From contig NZ_CP064048.1 in assembly GCF_020923495.1 (NCBI RefSeq), forward strand, positions 2,435,501 to 2,499,500: a stretch of 64,000 nucleotides of DNA. The letters run 5' to 3'. Below the pieces are notes generated by a model. The model did no database searches, had not been told where the DNA came from, and was given only the letters and a program-made list of their open reading frames with translations. Origin of the DNA: Brevibacillus sedimenti (GTDB lineage Bacteria > Bacillota > Bacilli > Brevibacillales > Brevibacillaceae). The translations under genes and the position numbers were made by a program. The first letter of the stretch is position 1; every line of letters begins with the position of its first letter. Positions 1-7,886 of this stretch are shown piece by piece.

Positions 1-476
1 CGAGTCCGTCCCCGCAGATCGCACGCAGCGAATCGGGCGTAAAAGTGCGCGGCGTAGACAACCTGCTGGTGCGGATATCGCGATGTTGCACGCCCATTCC
101 GGGCGATCAGATCATCGGCTTCGTCACTCGCGGCCGGGGCGTATCGGTTCACCGGCGTGACTGTCCCAACGTATTGACGGAAGAGTGCCTGGAGCGGCTG
201 ATCGACGTGGAGTGGGATGCCGACGCCAAGCACAACTACAACGTGGACATCGAAATCACCGGTCAGGATCGCAGCGGCCTGCTCAATGATGTGCTGCAGG
301 TCGTGGCGGAGACCAAGACCAACATCGCCGCAGTCAGCGGCAAAGCGGACAAAAACCGTCTCGCTACCATCCACATGACGATTACGATAAGCAATGTGGC
401 CCACCTGCAAAAAGTGGTGGAGCGAATCAAAAGCATCAAAGACATTTATTCCGTGCGGCGGATTTTAAGCACCTGA
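1..476 (+). CDS. relA: RelA/SpoT-family (p)ppGpp synthetase, C-terminal part
   Basis: The reading frame is open from the window edge (first whole codon at position 3) to TGA at 474-476, so only about the last 157 residues are present. They contain the conserved RIS/zinc-finger region with a Cys pair (RCCTPIPGD) and the VHRRDC motif, followed by a C-terminal ACT domain (about the last 75 residues, [15 protein letters not shown]). These regulatory domains of long RSH enzymes contact the ribosome and tRNA; the hydrolase and synthetase domains lie outside the window. dtd follows 49 bp downstream, the same relA-dtd order as in Bacillus subtilis. Identification as RelA rests on these two domains plus synteny. 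Confidence 0.93.
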   Translation, partial: SPSPQIARSESGVKVRGVDNLLVRISRCCTPIPGDQIIGFVTRGRGVSVHRRDCPNVLTEECLERLIDVEWDADAKHNYNVDIEITGQDRSGLLNDVLQVVAETKTNIAAVSGKADKNRLATIHMTITISNVAHLQKVVERIKSIKDIYSVRRILST

Positions 477-525
477 TCGCGAGAGATTGGGTGCTCTTCA
501 TTTGAGAGAGAAGGGAGAATCATGC

Positions 526-963
526 ATGCGCGTAGTGGTACAGCGCTCCAAGGAAGCAAGCGTTACAGTAGGGGGAGAGATCGTCGGACAGATTGAGCAC
601 GGGCTTGTGCTCCTGGTCGGCATTACCCATGAGGATACCGAACAGGACGTGGAGTTTGTCGCCGAAAAAATCGCCCACCTGCGCATTTTTGAAGACAGCG
701 AGGGAAAAATGAACCACTCTGTACTGGAGCAAAAGGGACAGATTTTGTCCGTCTCCCAGTTTACCCTCTATGGAGATTGCCGCAAGGGCAGGCGGCCCAA
801 CTTCATGGCGGCGGCCCGCCCCGAACAGGCGGAACCGCTGTACGAACTGTTCAACGACAAGCTGCGGGAAAAAGGGCTGCATGTGGAGACAGGCCGGTTT
901 GGTGCGATGATGGAAGTGCGGCTGGTCAACGACGGCCCCGTCACGCTGATCGTGGAGTCGTGA
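526..963 (+). CDS. dtd: D-aminoacyl-tRNA deacylase
   Basis: A 145-residue cytoplasmic enzyme that hydrolyses D-aminoacyl (and Gly-tRNA-Ala) esters, protecting translation from D-amino acids. The family's two active-site signatures are visible: SQFTLYGD near residue 80 and the NDGPVTL Gly-cisPro motif near the C-terminus. The length matches the family (about 145-150). ATG 526 was chosen because the protein begins MRVVVQR as usual and an AGGGAGA-type ribosome binding site lies just upstream; an in-frame upstream extension to 487 has no family support. It follows relA with a short gap, so probably the same transcript. Confidence 0.96.
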   Translation: MRVVVQRSKEASVTVGGEIVGQIEHGLVLLVGITHEDTEQDVEFVAEKIAHLRIFEDSEGKMNHSVLEQKGQILSVSQFTLYGDCRKGRRPNFMAAARPEQAEPLYELFNDKLREKGLHVETGRFGAMMEVRLVNDGPVTLIVES

Positions 964-1021
964 CAATTCCACGGCGGAAGGTGCGGGTTAATCGCGAAGC
1001 GTACGGGAATCGGAGAGGGGG

Positions 1022-1576
1022 ATGGCGATGGGACGTGAAGCGTTGGTAATCGGCGGAAGCGGCATGCTGGCCGGGGTCTCGCTGTGGCTGCAGGAAGCGG
1101 GATACCATGTGGCCGTGATTGGGCGAGACCGGAAGAAGCTGCAGGCCCTGGTGGAGCGATCCGGCAGGCCGGAGGGGTTCTCCCTGCTGCCGGTCGATTA
1201 TCACCAGACGGACCGGTTTCGGGAAGTGGTCGCGTCATTGGTTCGCGAGCGGGGCGGAATCGATCTGGTGGTAGCCTGGATTCACTCGACCGCTCCCCAC
1301 GCGCTCCCGGCGGTTCAGCAGGAACTGTCGGCGCAACGCAGGACATGGCGGCTGTTTCACGTCTGCGGCAGCCGTGCCTACAAGGAACCGCCCCGCGTCG
1401 CCGACGTGCCCAACTGTTTGTACCGGCGGATTCTGCTCGGGTTTCGGCTGCAGGGAGACGATTCCCGCTGGCTGACCAACGAGGAGATCACCGTTGGCGT
1501 CCGTGCGGCGATCCAGGACGACCGGCCGTTCACGGTCGTCGGCCAGGTGGAGCCGTGGGACAGGCGGCCGGTCTGA
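1022..1576 (+). CDS. Short-chain dehydrogenase-like Rossmann protein
   Basis: A 184-residue protein starting with a nucleotide-binding loop (VIGGSGMLAG, residues about 8-17), then a typical beta-alpha-beta pattern with an NADP-type basic patch (GRDRKK). This resembles the N-terminal half of short-chain dehydrogenases, but the canonical catalytic YxxxK is not seen and the protein is short, so catalytic activity is doubtful. ATG 1022 and ATG 1028 are both possible; the GGAGAGGGGG ribosome binding site fits 1028 somewhat better (6-nt gap). It lies 58 bp after dtd on the same strand and ends in a bidirectional terminator. Substrate unknown. Confidence 0.75.
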   Translation: MAMGREALVIGGSGMLAGVSLWLQEAGYHVAVIGRDRKKLQALVERSGRPEGFSLLPVDYHQTDRFREVVASLVRERGGIDLVVAWIHSTAPHALPAVQQELSAQRRTWRLFHVCGSRAYKEPPRVADVPNCLYRRILLGFRLQGDDSRWLTNEEITVGVRAAIQDDRPFTVVGQVEPWDRRPV

Positions 1577-1584
1577 GAAAACGA

Positions 1585-1610
1585 AGCCGAGCCTAGCTCG
1601 GCTGTTTGTG
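1585..1610. terminator. Bidirectional terminator between convergent genes
   Basis: Perfect 8-bp stem AGCCGAGC / GCTCGGCT (1585-1592 and 1596-1603) with a 3-nt loop CTA. The loop is exactly the TAG stop codon of the minus-strand hydrolase gene. A T-rich tract follows on the plus side and an A-rich tract precedes (T-rich for the minus strand), so it can end both convergent genes. Confidence 0.7.
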
Positions 1611-2546
1611 TTTCAATACCATGTGCACAGCTTCCACCACGGCATCCGGACGCACATCCGGGATCATGTGGCCGGTGCCGGGGAGCACCACCAACCGGGA
1701 GTGGCCGATCTCCCGATGCAGGCGGCCGGCTTGCAGCTCGGGGTGGAACGGATCGGCATCGCCGACGACGATCACGACCGGCGTGCGAATCTCGGCGTAT
1801 TGCGGCTCCCACTGCGGGACCGTACGGACGTAGGCCAAAATGTCTTCGCGGTTGGCCCTCAACTGACCCGGTCTCGACCACAAGGCTCGGGCCTGTTCCA
1901 GGTAGCCCGGCGGCACTGGGTCAGGAGAAAATGTCGCCGTGACCATCGGTTTGGTGAGCAGCCGTGCCAACGGCGGAAGCACGGTGTTGGCCAGCAATTC
2001 GCCCAGCCAGGGAACGCGCAGCAGTCGGCCAATCAAAAGGTCCGCCGTTCCGGCCGGATAGGCGTCACCCGCGTAGGCCCCCGGTGCCAGGAGTACGAGA
2101 CCGGCGATCTCGTCGGGATAGGTCAAAGCATAGGAAAGCGCGAGCGACCCGCTCCACGAATGGGCCACCAGAATGGGGGATTTCACCTGAAGGACGGAAA
2201 GCGCCTCCCGCAGCAGGCGGGCCTGAACTGCCGGCGTCGACATGTCCCGCCGGGGCCGCTCGCTGTAGCCGTAGCCTGGCCGGTCAAACGCGATGGCCCG
2301 GAAGCCTGCTTCTGCGGCCAATTCCAATACCCCGGCGTAATCGCAGGCGGAGAGCATTCCGCCGTGCAGCAGCACGACCGGTTGTCCCGCCCCCTGACAG
2401 ACGTAGTGCAGGCGCAGTCCTTCCACCGTGACGAATGATCCGCGAGGAGGAAAGGCCATTTGGGCGCGGCGTACCTTCCGGTGGTTGTGCGCATGAAGCG
2501 CCACCATGACTGCTGTCGCCCCCGCGATCGCATAGATCTCCATCAT
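1593..2546 (-). CDS. Alpha/beta hydrolase
   Basis: About 317 residues. An N-terminal hydrophobic stretch (residues about 3-18) suggests membrane anchoring, followed by an alpha/beta hydrolase fold: oxyanion motif VLLHGG, nucleophile elbow VAHSWSGS (Ser in the HSW triplet; the usual GxSxG glycines are replaced by Ala and Ser), acid VVGDADPFHP and catalytic His in GTGHMIPD. The substrate cannot be told. The coding sequence opens with clustered ATGs (2555, 2552, 2546, 2543); an AAAGGG motif abuts the first, so the third ATG (2546) has the best spacing. The gene follows a TetR gene on the same strand and both promoters carry the same CATAC-N6-GTATG palindrome, so TetR control is likely. Confidence 0.85.
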   Translation of the reverse strand: MMEIYAIAGATAVMVALHAHNHRKVRRAQMAFPPRGSFVTVEGLRLHYVCQGAGQPVVLLHGGMLSACDYAGVLELAAEAGFRAIAFDRPGYGYSERPRRDMSTPAVQARLLREALSVLQVKSPILVAHSWSGSLALSYALTYPDEIAGLVLLAPGAYAGDAYPAGTADLLIGRLLRVPWLGELLANTVLPPLARLLTKPMVTATFSPDPVPPGYLEQARALWSRPGQLRANREDILAYVRTVPQWEPQYAEIRTPVVIVVGDADPFHPELQAGRLHREIGHSRLVVLPGTGHMIPDVRPDAVVEAVHMVLKHKQPS

Positions 2547-2573
2547 CTCCATCATCCCTTTCTATTCGTTTTA

Positions 2574-2589
2574 CATACGTAAACGTATG
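2574..2589. promoter_or_regulatory. Probable TetR operator, hydrolase promoter
   Basis: Perfect 16-bp palindrome CATACGTAAACGTATG, 19-28 bp upstream of the hydrolase start codons. It has the same CATAC-N6-GTATG design as the palindrome in front of the adjacent TetR gene (3469-3484). An extra GTATG half-site lies at 2608-2612. Confidence 0.6.
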
Positions 2590-2621
2590 AGAATAACGTA
2601 CCAATAAGTATGTGGTTGCTG

Positions 2622-2650
2622 AAAAAAACCCGTTTGCCTTTCAAACGGGT
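2622..2650 (-). terminator. Terminator of the TetR gene
   Basis: On the minus strand an 8-bp stem ACCCGTTT / AAACGGGT with a 7-nt loop is followed by seven T. The hairpin overlaps the TetR stop codon (2641-2643). Confidence 0.75.
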
Positions 2651-3441
2651 GCAGTGGCGTCGTCCACCGAGGGCTGCAGGCCTTCCCAGAGGACTCTCGA
2701 CAGCTCGGGCACCACCTGCTCAAAGCGGATGCGGTCCGGGTCAATCAGCCAGCCCAAGATCAGGCCGTTGATTAACGCCTGGAACAGAACTGCCAAGGAG
2801 TCCGGGGCGACATCGCGTTTAACGACGCCGCTTTCCTGCAGCTGCGCGAGGACGCCGCTGACGCCGTCGATGATTTTTCCGTACGCGTCCCGCAGAACTT
2901 CGCCGACCGCCGGATCACGGCTGGCGGTGACAAATTCGAAAAACAGCATCGGATTGCCCTGACCCTCTTCCACGCAGGCAAATTGCGACTGCAGCAAACG
3001 GGCGAGCCCCTGTGCGGGAACAGCCGAATTGAGGGCGGAACCCGCCTGTTGGGTAAGCATCTTGAGCTGCTGCGTGAGGTTTTTCTCGCACAAGGCGGCG
3101 AACAGATCGCTTTTGCTAGAAAAGTGCCAGTAGACGGCTCCCTTTGTCATCCCGGCGTCGGCGGCCACCTGTTCCAACGATGCTCCGGCATACCCCAGTC
3201 GGGCGAATACGCGGGCGGCAGCATCCAAAATGCGCGTCCGCGTATCGGCCAGTGACGGCACGTTGTCTTCCTGCTGTTGGGCCAGCCAGGCTCTCATCTC
3301 CTGCTTGCTGCCGAAGTGGCGTCTCACCGCTGTCCAGTGGACGCCGGCCGCTTTCGCCACATCGGCGAAACTGATTCTGTCAAAAGGGTGGCGGGCGGCC
3401 AACCGTCGGGCCGCTTCCATGATTCGTTCGCGTGTCGTCAT
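2641..3441 (-). CDS. TetR-family repressor with two tandem HTH domains
   Basis: A 266-residue protein (typical TetR proteins are about 190-210). It contains two complete TetR DNA-binding domains in series: residues about 2-55 (RERIMEAARRL ... FADVAKAAGVHWTAVRRHFGSK) and residues about 64-120 (TRTRILDAAARVFARLGYAG ... VAADAGMTKGAVYWHFSSKSD). A single ligand-binding domain follows. The second HTH is the more canonical one; the first may be a degenerate duplicate or contact extra DNA. The start has GGAGAG six bases upstream. The palindrome ahead of it and the matching one ahead of the downstream hydrolase suggest autoregulation and control of that gene. The ligand is unknown. Confidence 0.9.
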   Translation of the reverse strand: MTTRERIMEAARRLAARHPFDRISFADVAKAAGVHWTAVRRHFGSKQEMRAWLAQQQEDNVPSLADTRTRILDAAARVFARLGYAGASLEQVAADAGMTKGAVYWHFSSKSDLFAALCEKNLTQQLKMLTQQAGSALNSAVPAQGLARLLQSQFACVEEGQGNPMLFFEFVTASRDPAVGEVLRDAYGKIIDGVSGVLAQLQESGVVKRDVAPDSLAVLFQALINGLILGWLIDPDRIRFEQVVPELSRVLWEGLQPSVDDATAPV

Positions 3442-3468
3442 CGTATCTCTCCGACCATGTATTCATTC

Positions 3469-3484
3469 CATACTGATGAGTATG
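3469..3484. promoter_or_regulatory. Probable TetR autoregulatory operator
   Basis: 16-bp palindrome CATACTGATGAGTATG, 28 bp upstream of the TetR start codon; same CATAC-N6-GTATG layout and same total length as the one before the hydrolase at 2574-2589. Confidence 0.6.
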
Positions 3485-3549
3485 TCTTCAGCATAACGGT
3501 TGCATGAAATGGATGTCAAGGAAATGGTTTCCTTGCATCGCGGACGAAC

Positions 3550-3595
3550 GAAAAACCCCCTTGCTGTTTTCTCCATGGAAAACGGACAAGGGGTC
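3550..3595 (-). terminator. Terminator of the amidase gene
   Basis: On the minus strand CCCCTTG pairs with CAAGGGG, enclosing an inner hairpin (GTTTTC / GAAAAC around CCATGG-like centre), followed by a run of five T, directly after the amidase stop codon. Confidence 0.65.
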
Positions 3596-3601
3596 TTACG
3601 C

Positions 3602-5440
3602 TTATCCTCCCTGAACGTTTTGGGAGGCGAAGTACTGCAGAATGCCTTTGTACAGCCCTTCGGCGGCCAAATCCTGTTGTTTTTCGGAACGCAGCCGCAT
3701 CTCTTCGTTGTAGTTGGAGAGGAAACCGATCTCTGCCAGAATGGACGGAATCGGATTCTCCCGCAGGACGTAGTAATTGCCGAACCTGGACTGCAGGTCC
3801 TTGTAGTTGGTCGCCTTGACGATTTCGCTTTGCACCAGCGAGGCGAGCTTGCTCGAATTGCCCTGGTTGTAATAAAAGACGATCGTGCCGTTTGTCTGCG
3901 AGTTGGGATGGGTGTTGTGGTGAATGCTGACGAAAATGTCCGCATTGTTCTGCACGGCAATGTCCACGCGCTGCTGCAGCGTGAGCTTGCGGTCGTCACT
4001 GCGGGTCATGATCACCTTGGCTCCGGCTGCTTCCAGCTTGTTTTTCAGCAGCAGCCCCACCTGCAGGTTGACCGTCTTTTCCTGTGTGGAAAAGCTGGAA
4101 CCGGTCGCTCCCGTGTCGTTGCCGCCGTGGCCGGGGTCGACCACGATCACCTTGCCGACCAGTTCATTGCCCTTGATGACGGGAGGCATGCCCTGCGGAG
4201 ACACCAGCCATCCGGCGACGTAGCCTGTCGAACCGTCGCTCAAGGTGATTTGGAACCAGTCTCCTTCTTTTTTCACGATCGCGTATTTTTCCCCGGTCTG
4301 TACCCGTTTGATGATGTCGTACTGGGTGCCGGGACCGGAGCGAATGTTGGTGTCCGGATTCAATATGGTGACGTGCGGACCGGACATGGCCGGTTGCTGC
4401 ACGCTGATGAGCCAGCCGGCCACCCAGCCGGTTTTGCCGTCCGGCGTCTGGACGCGGTACCAATCGCCCTGCTGTTCCAGAATGGTCAGCGTGGTCCCCA
4501 GCTTTAACGTTCCCAGGATGGGACTGTTCGTGCTGGGCTGGCCGCGCAGGTTGAGACCGTCTGTCTGGACCGTGGCAGTCCGCTTTGCGGGAGATTGCGG
4601 CTGGCCGGAGCTGGGCGCACCGGCGTTCGGAGCAGGCTGCGGCGGATTCGGATTTGGCTGGCCGCTGCCGGCTGGAGCCGGAGTCTGGCCCGTTCCCTGT
4701 TTGGGTATCCAGGCGTTGACGCCGTTGTAGGGAAACTGGATCCACCCGTTTTGTTCCGTCAAAACGGTGATGATCTCGCCGTTGTGGAGCTGTCCGATGG
4801 CTGGCTGCGCGTAGTCCGGTACGGGGTAGACGTACGGCGCGTAGTCCAGGATCAGCTCGCGCCCCTGCTGATTTGTCTGTCCGGCGGGAGACGTCGCCGG
4901 CGTGCTGCCGTTAGCTTGTCCGCCGCTAACGCCGCCGGGCGCCGTCGTCCCTTGATCGGCAGCGCGGTGCTCAGTGACCAGCCAGCTGGCCACCCACCCT
5001 TTTTTCTGTGAGGGCAGCTCAATCATCAGCCAATCCCCACTGCGCTGCACGATCGGATAGCGCGTACCCGGATTAATGGTCTGAATGACGGAATACGTCA
5101 GGCCGGGACCAGTACGCACGTTGAGGTTGGTCGTTTGGCTCTCCGCCAGCAGTCCTGTGTTCGCTTGGGCTGTCGGTTTGACCAGCCAGCCGGCCACCCA
5201 GCCGGTGCGGCCGTCGGGAAGCCGGACGTTCAGCCACTCGCCTTGCTCGGCAAGGACCGGCAGGACGCTGTTGACGGGCAGCGTGGTAAGCACCTGATCC
5301 TGCAGGCTTGGCCCGGATCGAACGTTCAGCTTGTCCACGCTGACCTGGACGGAACTCTCCGCCTTTGCGGCCGATACGGGAAGCGATACGATGCAGACCG
5401 CCGCCATAATGGTCCGCAGAATCTTTTGTTGCTGAAACAC
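3602..5440 (-). CDS. N-acetylmuramoyl-L-alanine amidase with five SH3b repeats
   Basis: A secreted cell-wall hydrolase of about 612 residues that cleaves the amide bond between MurNAc and the stem peptide. A signal peptide (to about residue 26, ending SAAKA) is followed by five bacterial SH3 repeats with the LNxRxGPS...GWVAGWL pattern (the third, around the YAPYVYPVPD segment, is degenerate), Pro/Gly/Gln-rich linkers, and a C-terminal Amidase_3 domain. Zinc and catalytic residues are visible: His in VDPGHGG, Glu in QEKTVNL, His in SIHHNTH and Glu in LAEIGFL. GTG 5440 was chosen because AAAGGA lies 8 nt upstream and the signal peptide then begins normally; ATG 5449 has the Shine-Dalgarno motif touching it. 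An amidase follows relA-dtd in B. subtilis too (yrvJ). Confidence 0.92.
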   Translation of the reverse strand: MFQQQKILRTIMAAVCIVSLPVSAAKAESSVQVSVDKLNVRSGPSLQDQVLTTLPVNSVLPVLAEQGEWLNVRLPDGRTGWVAGWLVKPTAQANTGLLAESQTTNLNVRTGPGLTYSVIQTINPGTRYPIVQRSGDWLMIELPSQKKGWVASWLVTEHRAADQGTTAPGGVSGGQANGSTPATSPAGQTNQQGRELILDYAPYVYPVPDYAQPAIGQLHNGEIITVLTEQNGWIQFPYNGVNAWIPKQGTGQTPAPAGSGQPNPNPPQPAPNAGAPSSGQPQSPAKRTATVQTDGLNLRGQPSTNSPILGTLKLGTTLTILEQQGDWYRVQTPDGKTGWVAGWLISVQQPAMSGPHVTILNPDTNIRSGPGTQYDIIKRVQTGEKYAIVKKEGDWFQITLSDGSTGYVAGWLVSPQGMPPVIKGNELVGKVIVVDPGHGGNDTGATGSSFSTQEKTVNLQVGLLLKNKLEAAGAKVIMTRSDDRKLTLQQRVDIAVQNNADIFVSIHHNTHPNSQTNGTIVFYYNQGNSSKLASLVQSEIVKATNYKDLQSRFGNYYVLRENPIPSILAEIGFLSNYNEEMRLRSEKQQDLAAEGLYKGILQYFASQNVQGG

Positions 5441-5666
5441 GTCAGACATCCTTTCCATGATAGTAAAAGTCGATCGCATGCATGATTTGCCAAGTTATAC
5501 CTTCGGCCTTTCCCCTGCTTTTTCCTGCATTATCCGACAAACTTCTTTTGCAATTGCGAATCGTTGCGCTCAAAACGGCACACCTGGCTCCGCCTCGCTT
5601 ATGCTTTTCTCCGGACGCGGCCATACTAGGGATTGGAGCATACATCGAGAAAGCGAGGAGAACAAA

Positions 5667-5840
5667 GTGAGACAATCCAACAAGGAAGCATTTGCCCAGG
5701 AAGCCAATCGGCGTCTGTTTTCTGTCGATTTCCACGATTTTCTGGAGAAAGAATCCGCGCTCACCGACGTGGAATTGTCGAGGGAATTCGACATCAGCGT
5801 GCGGGATGTACGGACATTGAGGCGAAAGCTGCACTCATGA
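5667..5840 (+). CDS. Small HTH-like protein upstream of hemZ
   Basis: 57 residues from GTG 5667, with GCGAGGAG six bases upstream. Acidic and basic residues alternate, and the C-terminal half (LTDVELSREFDISVRDVRTLRRKL) looks like a helix-turn-helix of the sigma region 4 type. The open frame reaches back to 5457, but the ribosome binding site favours GTG 5667. A small gene (yrzK) occupies the same place between the amidase and hisS in B. subtilis; orthology is only inferred. Its function is unknown; DNA binding is a guess from the HTH-like pattern. Confidence 0.7.
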   Translation: MRQSNKEAFAQEANRRLFSVDFHDFLEKESALTDVELSREFDISVRDVRTLRRKLHS

Positions 5841-5868
5841 CGCGACGTTTTTGCACCGGCCGATTCGG

Positions 5869-5897
5869 TTGACCCGGCTTTTCAGGTCGGATAAGAT
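5869..5897 (+). promoter_or_regulatory. SigA-type promoter of hemZ
   Basis: TTGACC (5869-5874), 17-bp spacer, TAAGAT (5892-5897), 34 bp before the hemZ start codon. Confidence 0.65.
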
Positions 5898-5930
5898 GAA
5901 GGGTGGCATACTGAAAAGCAGGTGGAACCG

Positions 5931-7454
5931 ATGATACAAGTCAAATGTGAAGGACACGCATTCGAGCGGGAAATCGCCTTGATTCTCGCTTTGTTTTACG
6001 AAGACCCGGAGATCGCCTACGTGGACGAATGGAGCGGCGATGAGGGGGTACGCATCCGGATTGCTCTGTCAGACAGGGACGGCAGTGTATCGGCGGAGGG
6101 CGAGCTGTTGGCCGGAGGGCGCCGGTTTGTCCACAGCGCTGAGAGACAGACTGCCGGCCTGGATGAGATAGGGAAGCGGAAAGTCGCCAAGCAGGCGGTC
6201 AGCTACGTCCTGCTGGTCATGCTGGAGGAGTTCACCGGCATGGAGCAGGGCTGGGGCATCCTGACCGGCATCCGCCCCACCAAGTTGCTGCATCATCTGC
6301 TCTCTTCCGGCGCCAGTCAGGAAGCAGCACACCGCCGGCTGCGGCAGGACTTCATGGTCCGGCCATACAAGCTCCGCCTGCTGCAGGAGATTGTCGACCG
6401 GCAGCTGCAGGTGGTGCCTGATTTGTACCGGATCGACCGGGAGCTGTCCGTCTACATCGGCATCCCGTTTTGTCCCACCAAGTGCGCCTACTGCACCTTT
6501 CCCGCCTACGCCATCCGCAGCCACACCGCCTCCGTCAATCCGTTTCTGGAAGGATTGCATTACGAGATGGAACGGCTGGGCGAGTGGCTGAAGCGGCATG
6601 ACATGCGGATCACCTCCGTGTACTTTGGAGGCGGCACGCCGACCAGCATTACAGCCGAAGATCTGGATCAGCTGTTCGACAAGATGCACCGCTCGTTTCC
6701 GCACATGGCGGATGTGCGCGAGCTGACTGTGGAAGCGGGACGGCCCGATACGATCACGCGGGAAAAGCTGGCGGTGATGAAGCGCTGGAACGTGGACCGG
6801 ATCAGCATCAACCCGCAGTCGTTTACCCAGGAGACGCTCCATGCAATTGGCCGCCACCACACGGTCGAGGAGACAATTGAAAAGTACCATCTCGCCATGG
6901 AGATGGGGCTGACCAACATCAACATGGACCTGATCATCGGCCTGCCCAACGAAGGACTGGCCGAGCTGGAACACAGCCTGCGGGAAGTGGAAAAACTGAT
7001 GCCCGCCTCGCTGACGGTGCACACCCTCTCGTTCAAGCGGGCGTCCGAGATGACGCAAAACAAAGAGCGCTACAAGGTAGCCAGCCGGGAGGAGATCAGC
7101 CGGATGATGGAGCTGGCGTCGGAGTGGACGAAAGCCCACGGCTACCATCCGTACTACCTCTACCGGCAGAAAAACATCCTCGGCAACCTGGAAAATGTCG
7201 GCTACGCCCTTGACGGCCGGGAGAGCATCTACAATATCATGATCATGGAAGAAGTTCAGACTATCCTGGGGCTGGGTTGCGGCGCCGTGTCCAAGCTGAT
7301 GGCGCCCGGCAGCGGCAAGCTGACGCGCTGGCCCAATCCCAAAGACCCCAAGACGTACAACGAAACCTACCGGAAACTGACGGAAGAAAAGCTCCGTGAT
7401 CTCGATCAGGTCTACTTTGGGACCGCAGCCGCACCTGCGCAGCAGGCGGAGTAG
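5931..7454 (+). CDS. hemZ: Coproporphyrinogen III dehydrogenase-like radical SAM protein HemZ
   Basis: A 507-residue radical SAM protein of the HemN/HemZ group, assigned to oxygen-independent coproporphyrinogen III to protoporphyrinogen IX conversion. The iron-sulfur Cys triad CPTKCAYC lies near residue 181, followed by the SAM-binding FGGGTPT motif; the extra N-terminal domain of about 170 residues is typical of HemZ rather than HemN or HemW. ATG 5931 was chosen over GTG 5922 because AGGTGG sits six bases ahead of it. A promoter is visible at 5869-5897. It is followed by the hisS T-box leader, so it is a separate transcription unit. HemN-like proteins are easily confused with HemW; residues beyond the triad favour HemZ. 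Confidence 0.88.
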   Translation: MIQVKCEGHAFEREIALILALFYEDPEIAYVDEWSGDEGVRIRIALSDRDGSVSAEGELLAGGRRFVHSAERQTAGLDEIGKRKVAKQAVSYVLLVMLEEFTGMEQGWGILTGIRPTKLLHHLLSSGASQEAAHRRLRQDFMVRPYKLRLLQEIVDRQLQVVPDLYRIDRELSVYIGIPFCPTKCAYCTFPAYAIRSHTASVNPFLEGLHYEMERLGEWLKRHDMRITSVYFGGGTPTSITAEDLDQLFDKMHRSFPHMADVRELTVEAGRPDTITREKLAVMKRWNVDRISINPQSFTQETLHAIGRHHTVEETIEKYHLAMEMGLTNINMDLIIGLPNEGLAELEHSLREVEKLMPASLTVHTLSFKRASEMTQNKERYKVASREEISRMMELASEWTKAHGYHPYYLYRQKNILGNLENVGYALDGRESIYNIMIMEEVQTILGLGCGAVSKLMAPGSGKLTRWPNPKDPKTYNETYRKLTEEKLRDLDQVYFGTAAAPAQQAE

Positions 7455-7483
7455 CCGGTGGAAAAAGTTTTACCGAGCGCCTG

Positions 7484-7512
7484 TTGACGGCGGATTGGCG
7501 GTTTGCTATGAT
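7484..7512 (+). promoter_or_regulatory. SigA-type promoter of the hisS-aspS operon
   Basis: TTGACG (7484-7489), 17-bp spacer, TATGAT (7507-7512). Transcription would begin near 7519, just before the T-box leader. Confidence 0.8.
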
Positions 7513-7518
7513 TTTCAT

Positions 7519-7836
7519 TAAGCTTTCACGATAGATCAATTGTCTGATCTGATGACGGGAACAAGTACCCAGGAGACGGATAGCCAGAGAGGAAGCGCCG
7601 CGGCTGAGAGCGTTTCTCTATAACGGCCTGGCGAATGACATCCCCGAGGACCGTCGGTGAACGGAAAAAACGGCGCAATTTCGGCCGCCATCCCAGTAAC
7701 CGGCAGGCGTACGCCGGCGTTAACGGCCAACAAGCGGGACTCCCTGTCGGAGTCCAATCAGGGTGGCACCACGGGAAAACCATCTCTCGTCCCTGACATG
7801 TCCGGACGGCATGTCGGGCGGCGGGAGATTTTTTAT
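7519..7836 (+). promoter_or_regulatory. T-box riboswitch of hisS-aspS
   Basis: A long leader with the stem I loop E motif AGTA (7563-7566), the AGAGAGGAA distal motif, and the T-box sequence AGGGTGGCACCACGG (7760-7774). The T-box is followed by a terminator (7784-7836) made of CCTGACATG / CATGTCGGG arms and TTTTTT. The leader reads through when uncharged tRNA binds. The specifier region is GAA-T-GAC-A-T. In the same register as the alaS leader of this window (GAA-N-codon-A), the codon is GAC for Asp (7637-7639); CAT for His overlaps it at 7639-7641. Confidence 0.93.
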
Positions 7837-7886
7837 TTTGCTTACCAACGTTCCTGCGGGAACAGACAATGGAGGTTTCAGGCAAG

